A stretch of 64,000 nucleotides of DNA from contig CALLPC010000002.1 of the NCBI GenBank assembly GCA_938015525.1, positions 124,001 through 188,000 of the forward strand. The letters run 5' to 3'. Below the pieces are notes generated by a model. The model was not told the DNA's origin, searched no databases, and was given only the letters and a program-made list of their open reading frames with translations. The position numbers and the translations under genes were made by a program. This document shows positions 1 through 7,235 of this stretch, piece by piece; positions within the stretch are counted from its first letter, which is position 1; the number at the start of each line of letters is the position of its first letter. This DNA is from an uncultured Dehalococcoidia bacterium (GTDB lineage: Bacteria > Chloroflexota > Dehalococcoidia > Tepidiformales > Tepidiformaceae).

Positions 1-1
1 C

Positions 2-865
2 ACCGGCATGAGCCGCGTCCGCATCATGACTCTCAACGACGCCCACATCTTCTGCACCGACCCCGCCATGGTCGAAGCCGAGGTCGAAGGCGTCCTCCAG
101 CTCATGGAGCACGCCTACGGCGTCCTCGGCCTCCGCAACTACCGCTACCGCCTCTCCCTCGGCGACCCGGACGATAAAGAAAAATACGTCGATAACCCCG
201 AGATGTGGGCAAGGGGCGAAGCCCTCCTCCGCCGCGTCCTCGACCGCCTCGGCCTCGACTACTTCCCCGCGAAAGGCGAAGCCGCCTTCTACGGCCCGAA
301 AATCGACGTCCAGTTCATGACCGCCCAGGGCAAAGAAGAGACCCTCGCCACCATCCAGGTCGACTTCCACTTCCCCGCCCAGTTCGGTCTCGAATACATC
401 GGCGAAGACGGCTCCCGCCACCAGCCCATCATCGTCCACCGCGGCATCATCTCCACCATGGAGCGCATGGTCGCCCTCCTCATCGAAGAGTACGAGGGCA
501 ACTTCCCCCTCTGGCTCGCTCCTGCCCAGGCCGTCGTCATCCCCATCGCCGACCGCCACCACGCCTACGCCCGCGACGTCGCCAGCGCTCTCCGCGCCCA
601 CCGCCTCCGTGTCGACGTCGACGACCGGAACGAGCGGATGAACGCGAAAATCCGCGACGCCCAGCTCATGAAGGTCCCCTATATGCTCATCGTCGGCGAC
701 CGCGAGGCCGAGGCCCGCGCCGTCTCCCTCCGTGTCCGCGGTGAAGGCGACCTCGGCTCCCTCGCGCTCGACGCCGTCGTCGAACGGCTCCGCCGCGAAC
801 GCGACGAACGCGTCCTCGGCCCCGGCGTCCACCCCGCCACCCCCGCCCCCCGCCTCGGCGACTGA
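2..865 (+). CDS. thrS: Threonine-tRNA ligase, C-terminal part (5' end outside window)
   Basis: The reading frame is open at the window edge, so only about the last 287 residues are present, against roughly 580-640 for the family. Class II synthetase motif 2 is seen near the start (RVRIMTLNDAHIFC) and motif 3 as VHRGIISTMERM. The His of NDAHIFC and the His of VHRG match two of the three catalytic zinc ligands of ThrS; the Cys ligand lies upstream of the window. A C-terminal anticodon-binding domain follows from about residue 180 (AVVIPIADRHHAYARDVASAL to the end). The enzyme charges tRNA-Thr in the cytoplasm. The codons are strongly C-ending. A strong hairpin follows 22 bases after the stop. 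Identity is secure; the 5' end is unknown. Confidence 0.95.
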   Translation, partial: TGMSRVRIMTLNDAHIFCTDPAMVEAEVEGVLQLMEHAYGVLGLRNYRYRLSLGDPDDKEKYVDNPEMWARGEALLRRVLDRLGLDYFPAKGEAAFYGPKIDVQFMTAQGKEETLATIQVDFHFPAQFGLEYIGEDGSRHQPIIVHRGIISTMERMVALLIEEYEGNFPLWLAPAQAVVIPIADRHHAYARDVASALRAHRLRVDVDDRNERMNAKIRDAQLMKVPYMLIVGDREAEARAVSLRVRGEGDLGSLALDAVVERLRRERDERVLGPGVHPATPAPRLGD

Positions 866-887
866 ACCTCGCCCCGCCGCAACGAAA

Positions 888-916
888 CGAGGGCCGACGG
901 TTACCATCGGCCCTCG
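888..916. terminator. Bidirectional hairpin terminator between thrS and the MaoC gene
   Basis: A perfect 10-bp stem (CGAGGGCCGA with TCGGCCCTCG) surrounds a 9-base loop between two convergent stop codons. There is no long T run on either side, so efficiency is uncertain, but its position suggests it serves both genes. Confidence 0.75.
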
Positions 917-940
917 CTCGTTCGTGGAAGTGACCCGCTG

Positions 941-1339
941 CTACACAGCGTCTGCCTTCGCGACCGCCTCGCCCTCGATGACCGTCTCCCCATCCTGGTT
1001 TACGGTCACCACCTTGATGGTCGCCAGGCCATCCTCCACCTTCGTGACCTCGAACTTCGCCGTCAGCGTATCCCCCGGCCACACCTGCCGAGTGAACCGT
1101 ACCCCGTACCGTTTCAGCGCCGTCACCCCGAGCCAGTCCGTCAGCGCTCGCCCGGTCAGCCCCATCGAAAGCATCCCGTGCGCGAACACCGAAGGGTAGC
1201 CCGCCACCTCCTTCGCGAAAATCTCGTCGTGGTGAATCGGGTTGAAGTCCCCGCTCGCTCCCGCATACTTCACGATGTGCGTCCGGTTGAGCTTCTCGAT
1301 CACGACCTGCTCGCGCGTATCGCCAACCTGCAGTGCCAT
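941..1339 (-). CDS. MaoC-like hotdog dehydratase/hydratase
   Basis: This is a 132-residue single hotdog domain with the R-hydratase signature near residue 30 (SGDFNPIHHDE), giving the catalytic Asp31 and His36 expected for (R)-specific enoyl-CoA or enoyl-ACP hydratases. It starts 10 bases after the stop of the FAS1-type partner, so the two are almost certainly cotranscribed. In this family two short subunits often form a heterodimer in which only the MaoC half carries the active site, as in mycobacterial HadA/HadB. The neighbouring thiolase and OB-fold genes suggest CoA-thioester chemistry, and the PHA genes further along make an (R)-3-hydroxyacyl-CoA supply role possible. The substrate is not shown. 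Confidence 0.85.
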   Translation of the reverse strand: MALQVGDTREQVVIEKLNRTHIVKYAGASGDFNPIHHDEIFAKEVAGYPSVFAHGMLSMGLTGRALTDWLGVTALKRYGVRFTRQVWPGDTLTAKFEVTKVEDGLATIKVVTVNQDGETVIEGEAVAKADAV

Positions 1340-1349
1340 CCCTCGCCTC

Positions 1350-1829
1350 CTACTGCTCCACAGCTTTCTCAGTCTGCACGCCCACGCTAATCGCCGTCAC
1401 GCACAGCACGCCGTCCTGGTTCCGGTACTCCGTGATCGTCTCGGAGAACTGCAGCTTGCCGCCGCGGCGGCCCTCCTTCTCCCAGCGCCGCCCCGGCCGG
1501 GTCGTCACCGTCAGCGTATCCCCGACGAAAATCGGGTGGTGGTACTCGTAGTGCTGCTCCGCGTGGAGCCCCCGGCCCAGCCCTCCTCCGCCCTGGCCCT
1601 CCGGCCGCGGCTGCCGTGGCTCCTTGCGCGGTCGCGTCAGGTCCAGCGGATAGTCCGGCTGCCAGTGCGCGCTGCACTGCACGAACGTCGGCGGCACCGT
1701 AATCCCGCCGACCGCCTTCGTCGCCGGGTCGTTCGGGTCCCAGTACTCCGGCCGGATGTCCAGGAGCGACCGCGCGAACAGCATCACCTGCGTGCGGTCG
1801 ACCGGGAATTCGAAGCCTTCGTCAGCCAT
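1350..1829 (-). CDS. FAS1-like (MaoC N-terminal type) dehydratase subunit
   Basis: This 159-residue protein resembles the MaoC_dehydrat_N family: an N-terminal segment with the VPPTFVQC-like strand, a Gly/Arg-rich loop at about 75-85, and the H-x4-F-x-GD-x-L hotdog strand (HHPIFVGDTLTV). It lacks the D-x4-H catalytic pair, so it is probably the structural or substrate-binding partner of the following MaoC protein. A purine-rich ribosome site (GAGGAGAGGAG) precedes the ATG. The domain type is likely; the substrate is unknown. Confidence 0.8.
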   Translation of the reverse strand: MADEGFEFPVDRTQVMLFARSLLDIRPEYWDPNDPATKAVGGITVPPTFVQCSAHWQPDYPLDLTRPRKEPRQPRPEGQGGGGLGRGLHAEQHYEYHHPIFVGDTLTVTTRPGRRWEKEGRRGGKLQFSETITEYRNQDGVLCVTAISVGVQTEKAVEQ

Positions 1830-1906
1830 GTGCTCCTCTCCTCGGTGCGAATAGGGTGCGCCGAGATGCTACCGGAGCGTCACCTCGCCCGCCATCGCCC
1901 CACCCC

Positions 1907-2629
1907 TCACGGACCGTCAGCCCCCTCGGGAATCGTCACCCCCGTCGCCTTCAGCCGCTCCCGGTTCTGCTCGAGAAACGCCGCCCACCAGGCCGGGAAC
2001 TTCGATTCCAGCCGCTCCCCCGCCGCCCGCATCGCCAGCAACCGGTCCAGCTCCCCGTAGACCGCCGACCGGAGCTCGTCCAGCGTCCCGTTGTTCCGGT
2101 ACACCCAGTCCGCCCCCGGCGCCCGTACCTCCAGCGGCACCATGCTCGCAAGCCGCTGATTCGCCTCCGCCTCCGACATCCCCCGCGTCTCCATCAGCCG
2201 CCGCCGCGCGATCGCATCGTCCACCCCAATCAGCCACGTCTGGTCGCACCAGCGCGCGTACCCCGGCTCCATCAGGTTCACCGCCTCCATCACGCACACG
2301 GCATCGTCGCCCAGCTCCGCTCGCCAGCCGTCGATGACCCCCTTCACCGCCTCGGTGATCGACCCGATTGCGCGCGTCAGCCGGTTCATCTCTGCCGGCT
2401 TCCCGAACACCCTCGCCCCCAGCACCTTCCGGTCGATGAAGCCGTCCGGCCCGATAATCTCCTCGCCAAACGCCTCCACCACCCGGGCGAACCCCGGCGT
2501 CCCCGGGTCGTACAGCCGGTGCACCAGCTTATCCGCGTCGCAGTGCTCCGCCCCGCGCTCAACCAGCAGCTGCGCCACCGTCGATTTCCCCGCAGCGATC
2601 GTCCCTGCCAGCCCGATGACCAGCGGCAT
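1907..2629 (-). CDS. coaE: Dephospho-CoA kinase
   Basis: It catalyses the last step of coenzyme A synthesis, ATP-dependent 3'-phosphorylation of dephospho-CoA, in the cytoplasm. The P-loop is at the N-terminus (GLAGTIAAGKST), followed by the substrate-binding region D-K-L-V-H (CDADKLVHRLYD) and the lid segment with R-R-R (DDAIARRRLMETR). At 240 residues it is slightly longer than the usual ~200. The frame stays open about 48 codons upstream, but the ATG at 2629 has an excellent AGGAGGGAC site and begins the conserved MPLVIGLAG, so it was chosen. It lies among CoA-thioester enzyme genes, 77 bases downstream of the thiolase stop. Confidence 0.93.
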   Translation of the reverse strand: MPLVIGLAGTIAAGKSTVAQLLVERGAEHCDADKLVHRLYDPGTPGFARVVEAFGEEIIGPDGFIDRKVLGARVFGKPAEMNRLTRAIGSITEAVKGVIDGWRAELGDDAVCVMEAVNLMEPGYARWCDQTWLIGVDDAIARRRLMETRGMSEAEANQRLASMVPLEVRAPGADWVYRNNGTLDELRSAVYGELDRLLAMRAAGERLESKFPAWWAAFLEQNRERLKATGVTIPEGADGP

Positions 2630-2705
2630 CCCGTCCCTCCTTCGCGCGAACGAGGCGGGCCGGCCCGGCCCGCCTCCCATCGCATCAGTACGTCGTCCGC
2701 GAACC

Positions 2706-3854
2706 TTACGGCCGCTCGTTCGAAAGCACCACCGTCCCCGAGGCCGCGAACATCCCGCCGACCCCGTGCGCAACGCTCACCCTCACCCCGGGAATCTGCG
2801 CCGGCGCCGTCCCCCGGCACTGCCGCACGCTCTCCTGCAGGGCGTACATCCCGTACATCCCCGAATGCGTATAGCTGAGGCCGCCCCCGTTCGTATTCAG
2901 CGGGAGCTTGCCATCTGCCCGGGTGTTCCCTTCCCAGATGAACTGTGCCGCCTCGCCCCGGCCCACGAACCCGAGGTCCTCGAGCCCGTACAGCGGCAGG
3001 TGGGCAAACGCGTCATAAATCATCAGGTGGTCGACGTCATCGTGCGTGATCCCGGCCTCCTGGAACGCCCGCGGCCCCGCTACCCGGAACGCCCGCGAGC
3101 TCGTGAAGTCCTCCATCTGGCTCACCATCGGCGTCTCCACGCTCTCCCCCGTCCCCAGCACGTATACCGGCTTCGTCGGGAAGTCCCGCGCCCGGTCCGC
3201 CGAGGTCAGGATGAGCGCCCCGCCCCCGTCCGTCACCAGGCAGCACATCAGCAGCCGGAACGGGTACGCGATCATCCGCGAATTCAGCACGTCCTCCACG
3301 GTGATCGGGTCCTTCATCATCGCGTTCGGGTTCCGCGCCGCATACTCGCGCTGCACCACCGCCACCATCGCCAGGTGCTCCTCCCGCACCCCATACGTCT
3401 TCATGTACCGCAGCACCGGAACCGTGAACAGCGTCGGCGGGCCCATCGGCCCCGTCCACCCCTCGAACTGCGCATTCAGCGACTGCCGCGCAAACCCGAA
3501 TCCCCCACGCCCGATCCCCGACCGCCCGCTCTCCCCGTGCGTAATCAGCACCGTCTTCGCCAGCCCCGACTCGATGGCCGCCACCGCATGCCGGACGTGA
3601 ATCATGAACGAACAGCCGCCAACCGCCGTCCCGTCCACGTACGTCGGCGTAATCCCGAGGTAAAACGCCACCTCGGTGGGGCTCGCTCCGGCGCACGCCA
3701 CCCCGTCGATGTCCGAGGGCTTCAGCCCGGCCTCCTGCATCGCCATGATGGCCGCCCTCGCGTGCAGCCCCAGCTGCGACAGCTCCGGGAACCGCCCCTC
3801 CGGCGAGACGAGCTCCGCCGCCCCGACGATCGCGACACTCCCTGGCTTCGGCAT
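2706..3854 (-). CDS. Thiolase family protein (SCP-x type acetyl-CoA acetyltransferase)
   Basis: This 382-residue protein has thiolase architecture: an N-terminal half with the nucleophile region AVGGCSFMIH (Cys near residue 85) and a C-terminal half with NTNGGGLSYTHSGM and AHGVGGMFAASG. The C-terminal Cys base of classical thiolases is not obvious, as in SCP-x-like and archaeal-type thiolases that work with a DUF35 partner. That partner is encoded directly upstream, and its stop is only two bases from this ATG. The start at 3854 (MPKPGSVAIVGAAE) has a GGGAGG site. Likely roles are thiolytic cleavage or condensation of acyl-CoA; the substrate is not determined. Confidence 0.85.
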   Translation of the reverse strand: MPKPGSVAIVGAAELVSPEGRFPELSQLGLHARAAIMAMQEAGLKPSDIDGVACAGASPTEVAFYLGITPTYVDGTAVGGCSFMIHVRHAVAAIESGLAKTVLITHGESGRSGIGRGGFGFARQSLNAQFEGWTGPMGPPTLFTVPVLRYMKTYGVREEHLAMVAVVQREYAARNPNAMMKDPITVEDVLNSRMIAYPFRLLMCCLVTDGGGALILTSADRARDFPTKPVYVLGTGESVETPMVSQMEDFTSSRAFRVAGPRAFQEAGITHDDVDHLMIYDAFAHLPLYGLEDLGFVGRGEAAQFIWEGNTRADGKLPLNTNGGGLSYTHSGMYGMYALQESVRQCRGTAPAQIPGVRVSVAHGVGGMFAASGTVVLSNERP

Positions 3855-3856
3855 CC

Positions 3857-4270
3857 CTACGCCTCCCTCGCCGGCCGCCACGTCGGCAGCGTGATCTCAT
3901 CGTTCACCTTCGTCGGCGCCAGCTCCAGCCGCATGTCCAGCTGCAGCGCCTCCGGCGTCTGCGGGCAATCGATGATGTTCGTCATCATCCTCACCCCCTC
4001 GTCCGTCTCCACCACCGCAATCGCGAACGGCGCCTCGAAGCCTGGCGGCGGCCGGTGACTGATCACGTAGCTCAGCAGCCGCCCCTTTCCGCTCGCCTCG
4101 AACCACTCCACCTCCGCGAACGGGTCGCGCGGGTCGAACGGCCGCGGCGGGAAGTACGCCCGGCCCGTCTGCTTGTTGCGCTGGAGCATCAGCTTGCCTT
4201 CCTTCAACCCATCCCAGTATGGCCGGGTCTCCGGCGTTGCCTGCGGGAGAACTTTCGAATAGTCGTGCAA
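3857..4270 (-). CDS. DUF35-type OB-fold protein, thiolase partner lacking zinc-ribbon cysteines
   Basis: This 137-residue protein has the usual DUF35 layout: an N-terminal helix (ETRPYWDGLKEGKLMLQRN), a short linker with the retained FPPR motif, and a C-terminal OB-fold (GKGRLLSYVISHRPPPGF to the end). Family members usually carry a C-x2-C...C-x2-C zinc ribbon around the PPR motif. Here all those positions are non-Cys (LQRNKQTGRAYFPPR), so the ribbon cannot bind zinc. The start codon is TTG at 4270, with AAAGG seven bases upstream; no ATG fits. Such proteins bridge or stabilise thiolases, and the immediately downstream thiolase fits that role. Confidence 0.8.
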   Translation of the reverse strand: MHDYSKVLPQATPETRPYWDGLKEGKLMLQRNKQTGRAYFPPRPFDPRDPFAEVEWFEASGKGRLLSYVISHRPPPGFEAPFAIAVVETDEGVRMMTNIIDCPQTPEALQLDMRLELAPTKVNDEITLPTWRPAREA

Positions 4271-4337
4271 CCCTGTGCCTTTCTCGATACCAGGAGTCCG
4301 GGCCGCCGTGCGGTCCCGGCTGCGAACGCAACTGTCT

Positions 4338-4366
4338 TATCTACCGTGCACGTGAAGGTGAGGCAA
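4338..4366 (-). promoter_or_regulatory. Sigma70-type promoter of the OB-fold/thiolase/coaE/MaoC unit
   Basis: On the minus strand, TTGCCT is followed by exactly 17 bases and TAGATA. The start of transcription would fall near 4331, about 60 bases before the TTG start of the OB-fold gene. The rest of 4271-4454 shows no coding signal. Confidence 0.6.
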
Positions 4367-4454
4367 GCGGCCAGCCCGCCATCCCCGGCCCCTGCCCCAC
4401 CCCTCGGCATCCCCGCTTCCTCCCCCGGCACCCCCTGCGGCGGTCGGTCTCCCC

Positions 4455-6395
4455 TCATCCGGCCCCGTACAGCACCTCCCGCAGGTCGATGCACACGTTC
4501 GAACCGTCCAGCCGCACGTGCCGCGCGTTGTACCCCTCCGCGTGTATCGCCGCCAGCAGCTCCGCGGGCTCCAGCTCCGCCGGCACCGCACAGGCTGCCA
4601 GCCCGTTCTCGTCCGTCGTCACCCGCGCCACCACCCCGTCCATCCGGTCCACCACCACGATGCTCGCCCCCGCCACCGGCGGGTACTCCCCGCGGACATC
4701 GGCGTCGTTGTCCAGGACCGCGAACCGCGCCGACCTCCCGTCGTGGGTCACCTCCACCTCCACCCGCAGGTCCCGCAGGTAGATGCACGGTTCCGCCGTC
4801 ACCGCTGCCATCCCGTCCCGCTGCGGAATCCGCGCCGGGTTCGCCCGCAGCCCCGTGTCCTGCGTCGCCATCCCGTGGTCCGTGGTCACGACGAATAGCG
4901 TCGATTCGAACAGCCCCCGCTCCTCGAGCGTCCGGAGCACGTGCCCGATGCGCCGGTCGGTCTCGTCCAGCGCCGCCCGTGCCCCCTCGTGGTGCGGCCC
5001 GTAGTCATGGGCGGAGCTATCCGGCTGGGCAAACTCGTGAAAGACGAACACCGGCGCCGGGTGGCTCTCGTCCAGGAACAGCAGCCGCGCCTGCGCCAGC
5101 GCCCGGTTGTCGATCTGCCCCTGCAGCTTATGCCCCTCGTCCTCCAGCTCCTCGAACCACCGCGGGCTGATCTCGTGCTCCGTCTCTTTCGTCAGCGCAA
5201 TCAGCCACCCCCGGTCCCCCACCAGCCGCCGCTCGAGCGACGCGTGATCCGCGCCGCGCGTGCACGGCTCATTGATCGACGCCGTGAACGCCTCCTCCCC
5301 GAGCACCCGCTTGAACGCCTCATACAGCGTCTCGACCTCATCCGAGAGGTACTTCGCCGTCTCGAACTGCTCCCCCTGCGGCGAAACCACCCGCCGTTCG
5401 GCCCGCAGGTAGTACGTCGGGTTCACGATGTCGTGGTGCCCGCTCCACGCCCCCGTCCCGATCGCGTTGTGGCTCGGCCAGGTGATACTTGGGAAGTTCG
5501 TGATGCTCCCGTACCGCAGCACGCACCCCCGCTCGACCAGCCGGCGCAGGTTCGGGAGGCATCCCGGCTCCTGCTCCAGCCGGTGGAGCAGCTCCGTGTG
5601 CGATTGCCCGTCCAGCAGGATGAGATACACCCGTTCCGGGCGGCCGTTGCTCTCGTCCAGTACCTCGTGCAGCACCCGCCCGTCCTGCCGCTTCAGATAA
5701 ACGTCCGGCGCCGCGCCGCGCTCACTCGAGGTCCTCCCCGTGATATCCCGTCCGTCGATGAGCGGGAATCCCATCAGGTGCGCAATCGTCGGGGCGATGT
5801 CCACCTGTTTCGCCGGTGCGTCGACCATCACCCCGCGTTGCACCCCGGGCCCCGAAAACACCAGCGGCGAGCGCGACTGCACCACGTCCAGCGCCCCGTG
5901 CTGCCCCGGCTGCCGACCGTAGGCGTAGCTTTTCGGGTTCACGATGAGGTCCGGTGCGTTCGGGCTGTCGAACAGCTGGGAAATCCGCTCGTACGCGTAC
6001 GGGTAGGTCAGCCGCTCCGGTTCGATAAACGCCCGCTGCACGTCCTCCGGGTTCCCCGCCGCCGACATCTCCTCCTCGTACGTCGCCAGCGCCCGGTAGT
6101 CCTGCCGCTCCAGCGGATTCTCCCCAACCACCTCCACTACCTCGTACTCGTACCCCCCGCCCGGCGCATACCGCCTCACCCACCGGACCATCCCCCGCAA
6201 CGCCCACGCCTCGTACCACCAGCTCCCGTCTCGCCCCTGGCGCCCCGTCGCCACGAAATCGGTCCACGCCCGCCCGTCCTCGCTCGTCAGGAGCTTGTGA
6301 ATCGCGAGGTTCCCCGACTCCTCCTGGTGAGGGTCGAGCCCCTGGCCCCCGGGCCGCTCCGGGCCAACCGACGTCTCCGTTTCGACCATCGTCAT
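4455..6395 (-). CDS. Alkaline-phosphatase-superfamily phosphodiesterase with permuted domain order
   Basis: This 646-residue protein carries the metal and nucleophile motifs of type I phosphodiesterases and nucleotide pyrophosphatases: Asp262 (VYLILLDGQ), Thr305 (FPSITWPSHN), Asp459 with His463 (DSSAHDYGPH), and Asp506-His507 (TTDHGM). The last metal His, normally C-terminal, is instead seen near the N-terminus (His166 in PGQHGALD), followed by S-P-L-V-F-SGPG and DIAPTIAHLMGFP. That segment normally closes the family fold. After TTDHGM the chain runs into a beta-rich tail (about 540-640) that resembles a carboxypeptidase-regulatory or CNA-B-like domain. No signal peptide is visible. The ATG at 6395 follows a GGAGG site by seven bases. 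The substrate is unknown. Confidence 0.8.
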   Translation of the reverse strand: MTMVETETSVGPERPGGQGLDPHQEESGNLAIHKLLTSEDGRAWTDFVATGRQGRDGSWWYEAWALRGMVRWVRRYAPGGGYEYEVVEVVGENPLERQDYRALATYEEEMSAAGNPEDVQRAFIEPERLTYPYAYERISQLFDSPNAPDLIVNPKSYAYGRQPGQHGALDVVQSRSPLVFSGPGVQRGVMVDAPAKQVDIAPTIAHLMGFPLIDGRDITGRTSSERGAAPDVYLKRQDGRVLHEVLDESNGRPERVYLILLDGQSHTELLHRLEQEPGCLPNLRRLVERGCVLRYGSITNFPSITWPSHNAIGTGAWSGHHDIVNPTYYLRAERRVVSPQGEQFETAKYLSDEVETLYEAFKRVLGEEAFTASINEPCTRGADHASLERRLVGDRGWLIALTKETEHEISPRWFEELEDEGHKLQGQIDNRALAQARLLFLDESHPAPVFVFHEFAQPDSSAHDYGPHHEGARAALDETDRRIGHVLRTLEERGLFESTLFVVTTDHGMATQDTGLRANPARIPQRDGMAAVTAEPCIYLRDLRVEVEVTHDGRSARFAVLDNDADVRGEYPPVAGASIVVVDRMDGVVARVTTDENGLAACAVPAELEPAELLAAIHAEGYNARHVRLDGSNVCIDLREVLYGAG

Positions 6396-6457
6396 CGCAA
6401 CACCTCCGCGGCCTTGCCGCCGCCCCGCCAGTATCGAGGCCCCCCGCAAACGTTCCG

Positions 6458-7006
6458 TTAGTCCCTCAGCTGCCACCCCACGAACGGCTCTTCCAGCTCC
6501 ACCTCCATCGCGGAGAGGAACCGCGCCGTCATCCCGTAAAACCCCGTCAGGAGATTCACCCCCACGACCGTCCCCGGCGGCACGACCGCAGCCAGCCGGT
6601 CGTGCACCTCCTGCGCCGGGTGGCCCGACGCGTTCACCGCGTCCACGTACTCCAAAACCGCCCGTTCCGTCTCGCTGAACAGCGGGCTCGTCTTCCAGTG
6701 ATGGAGCGCCGCAATCTTCTCGTCGCTCAGCCCGGCCTGCCGTCCGATACGCACGTGCTGGTGCCACTCGTACTGGCTGTGATGCAGGATCGCCGTCCGC
6801 AGGATGACCAGCTCCCGCGTTGCGACATCGAGGCCGCAGTGGTTCCAGAGCCCGTTGCCCAGCCGCAGGTACGCCCGCCACGTCTCCGGGTTGTTCGCCA
6901 TCACCCGGAAGATGTTCGGCAGCTCCCGTCCCGTCGCGTTCCGGTCCCACACGTACCGGAGCTCCTCGGGCAGCTCCTCCCGCCTCACGAACGGTAGTCG
7001 CGCCAT
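6458..7006 (-). CDS. Carboxymuconolactone decarboxylase family protein
   Basis: This 182-residue all-alpha protein has the CMD/AhpD-like core RELVILRTAILHHSQYEWHQH followed by AGLSDEKI. It has no C-x2-C redox pair, so it is not an AhpD peroxidase and is closer to the decarboxylase-like subgroup of uncharacterised function. The ATG at 7006 (MARLPFVRR) was chosen because upstream codons look non-coding; the ribosome site is weak (GAAGG). It is followed after 62 bases by the phosphodiesterase gene. Confidence 0.8.
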   Translation of the reverse strand: MARLPFVRREELPEELRYVWDRNATGRELPNIFRVMANNPETWRAYLRLGNGLWNHCGLDVATRELVILRTAILHHSQYEWHQHVRIGRQAGLSDEKIAALHHWKTSPLFSETERAVLEYVDAVNASGHPAQEVHDRLAAVVPPGTVVGVNLLTGFYGMTARFLSAMEVELEEPFVGWQLRD

Positions 7007-7073
7007 CCTTCGAACCCCCTCGTGCCGGCCGTCCGCCAGCACGCGGGGAGTGTAGCCGGTCGCGCCGCCGCCT

Positions 7074-7235
7074 TCAGCCCCGCCGCCACCCCGCAGCAAT
7101 GACCGCCCCGGCCGCCGCGCCAGCTGCCGCAGCCGTCCACCCGCCCGCCAGCACCCCCAGCACCGCCCGCGCGCCGAGCTCGAACAGGCACCACCCGAGC
7201 ATCAGCCACGCCACCCCCTGCGCGGCCCGGGTCAC
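7074..7235 (-). CDS. Small two-helix membrane protein, translationally coupled
   Basis: A 53-codon frame starts with GTG, and that GTG overlaps the TGA stop of the upstream signalling gene as GTGA, the same arrangement seen at many junctions in this window. The product has two hydrophobic stretches (about 8-30 and 34-48, rich in Ala, Gly, Leu and Val), consistent with a hairpin membrane protein, and ends in WRRG. No family is recognised. The overlap and hydrophobic profile support a real gene, but short GC-rich frames can look hydrophobic by chance. Confidence 0.5.
   Translation of the reverse strand: MTRAAQGVAWLMLGWCLFELGARAVLGVLAGGWTAAAAGAAAGAVIAAGWRRG

Noticed and set aside
1856-4058. Long open frames on the plus strand opposite coaE and the thiolase (340 and 574 codons)
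   Set aside because: They are rich in Arg, Pro and His with no motif, lie antisense to clear genes, and arise because GC-rich codons rarely give stops in other frames.
4455-6950. Start of the phosphodiesterase 185 codons upstream
   Set aside because: That part lies antisense-free but out of frame over the CMD gene and has no motif; ATG 6395 has a good ribosome site.
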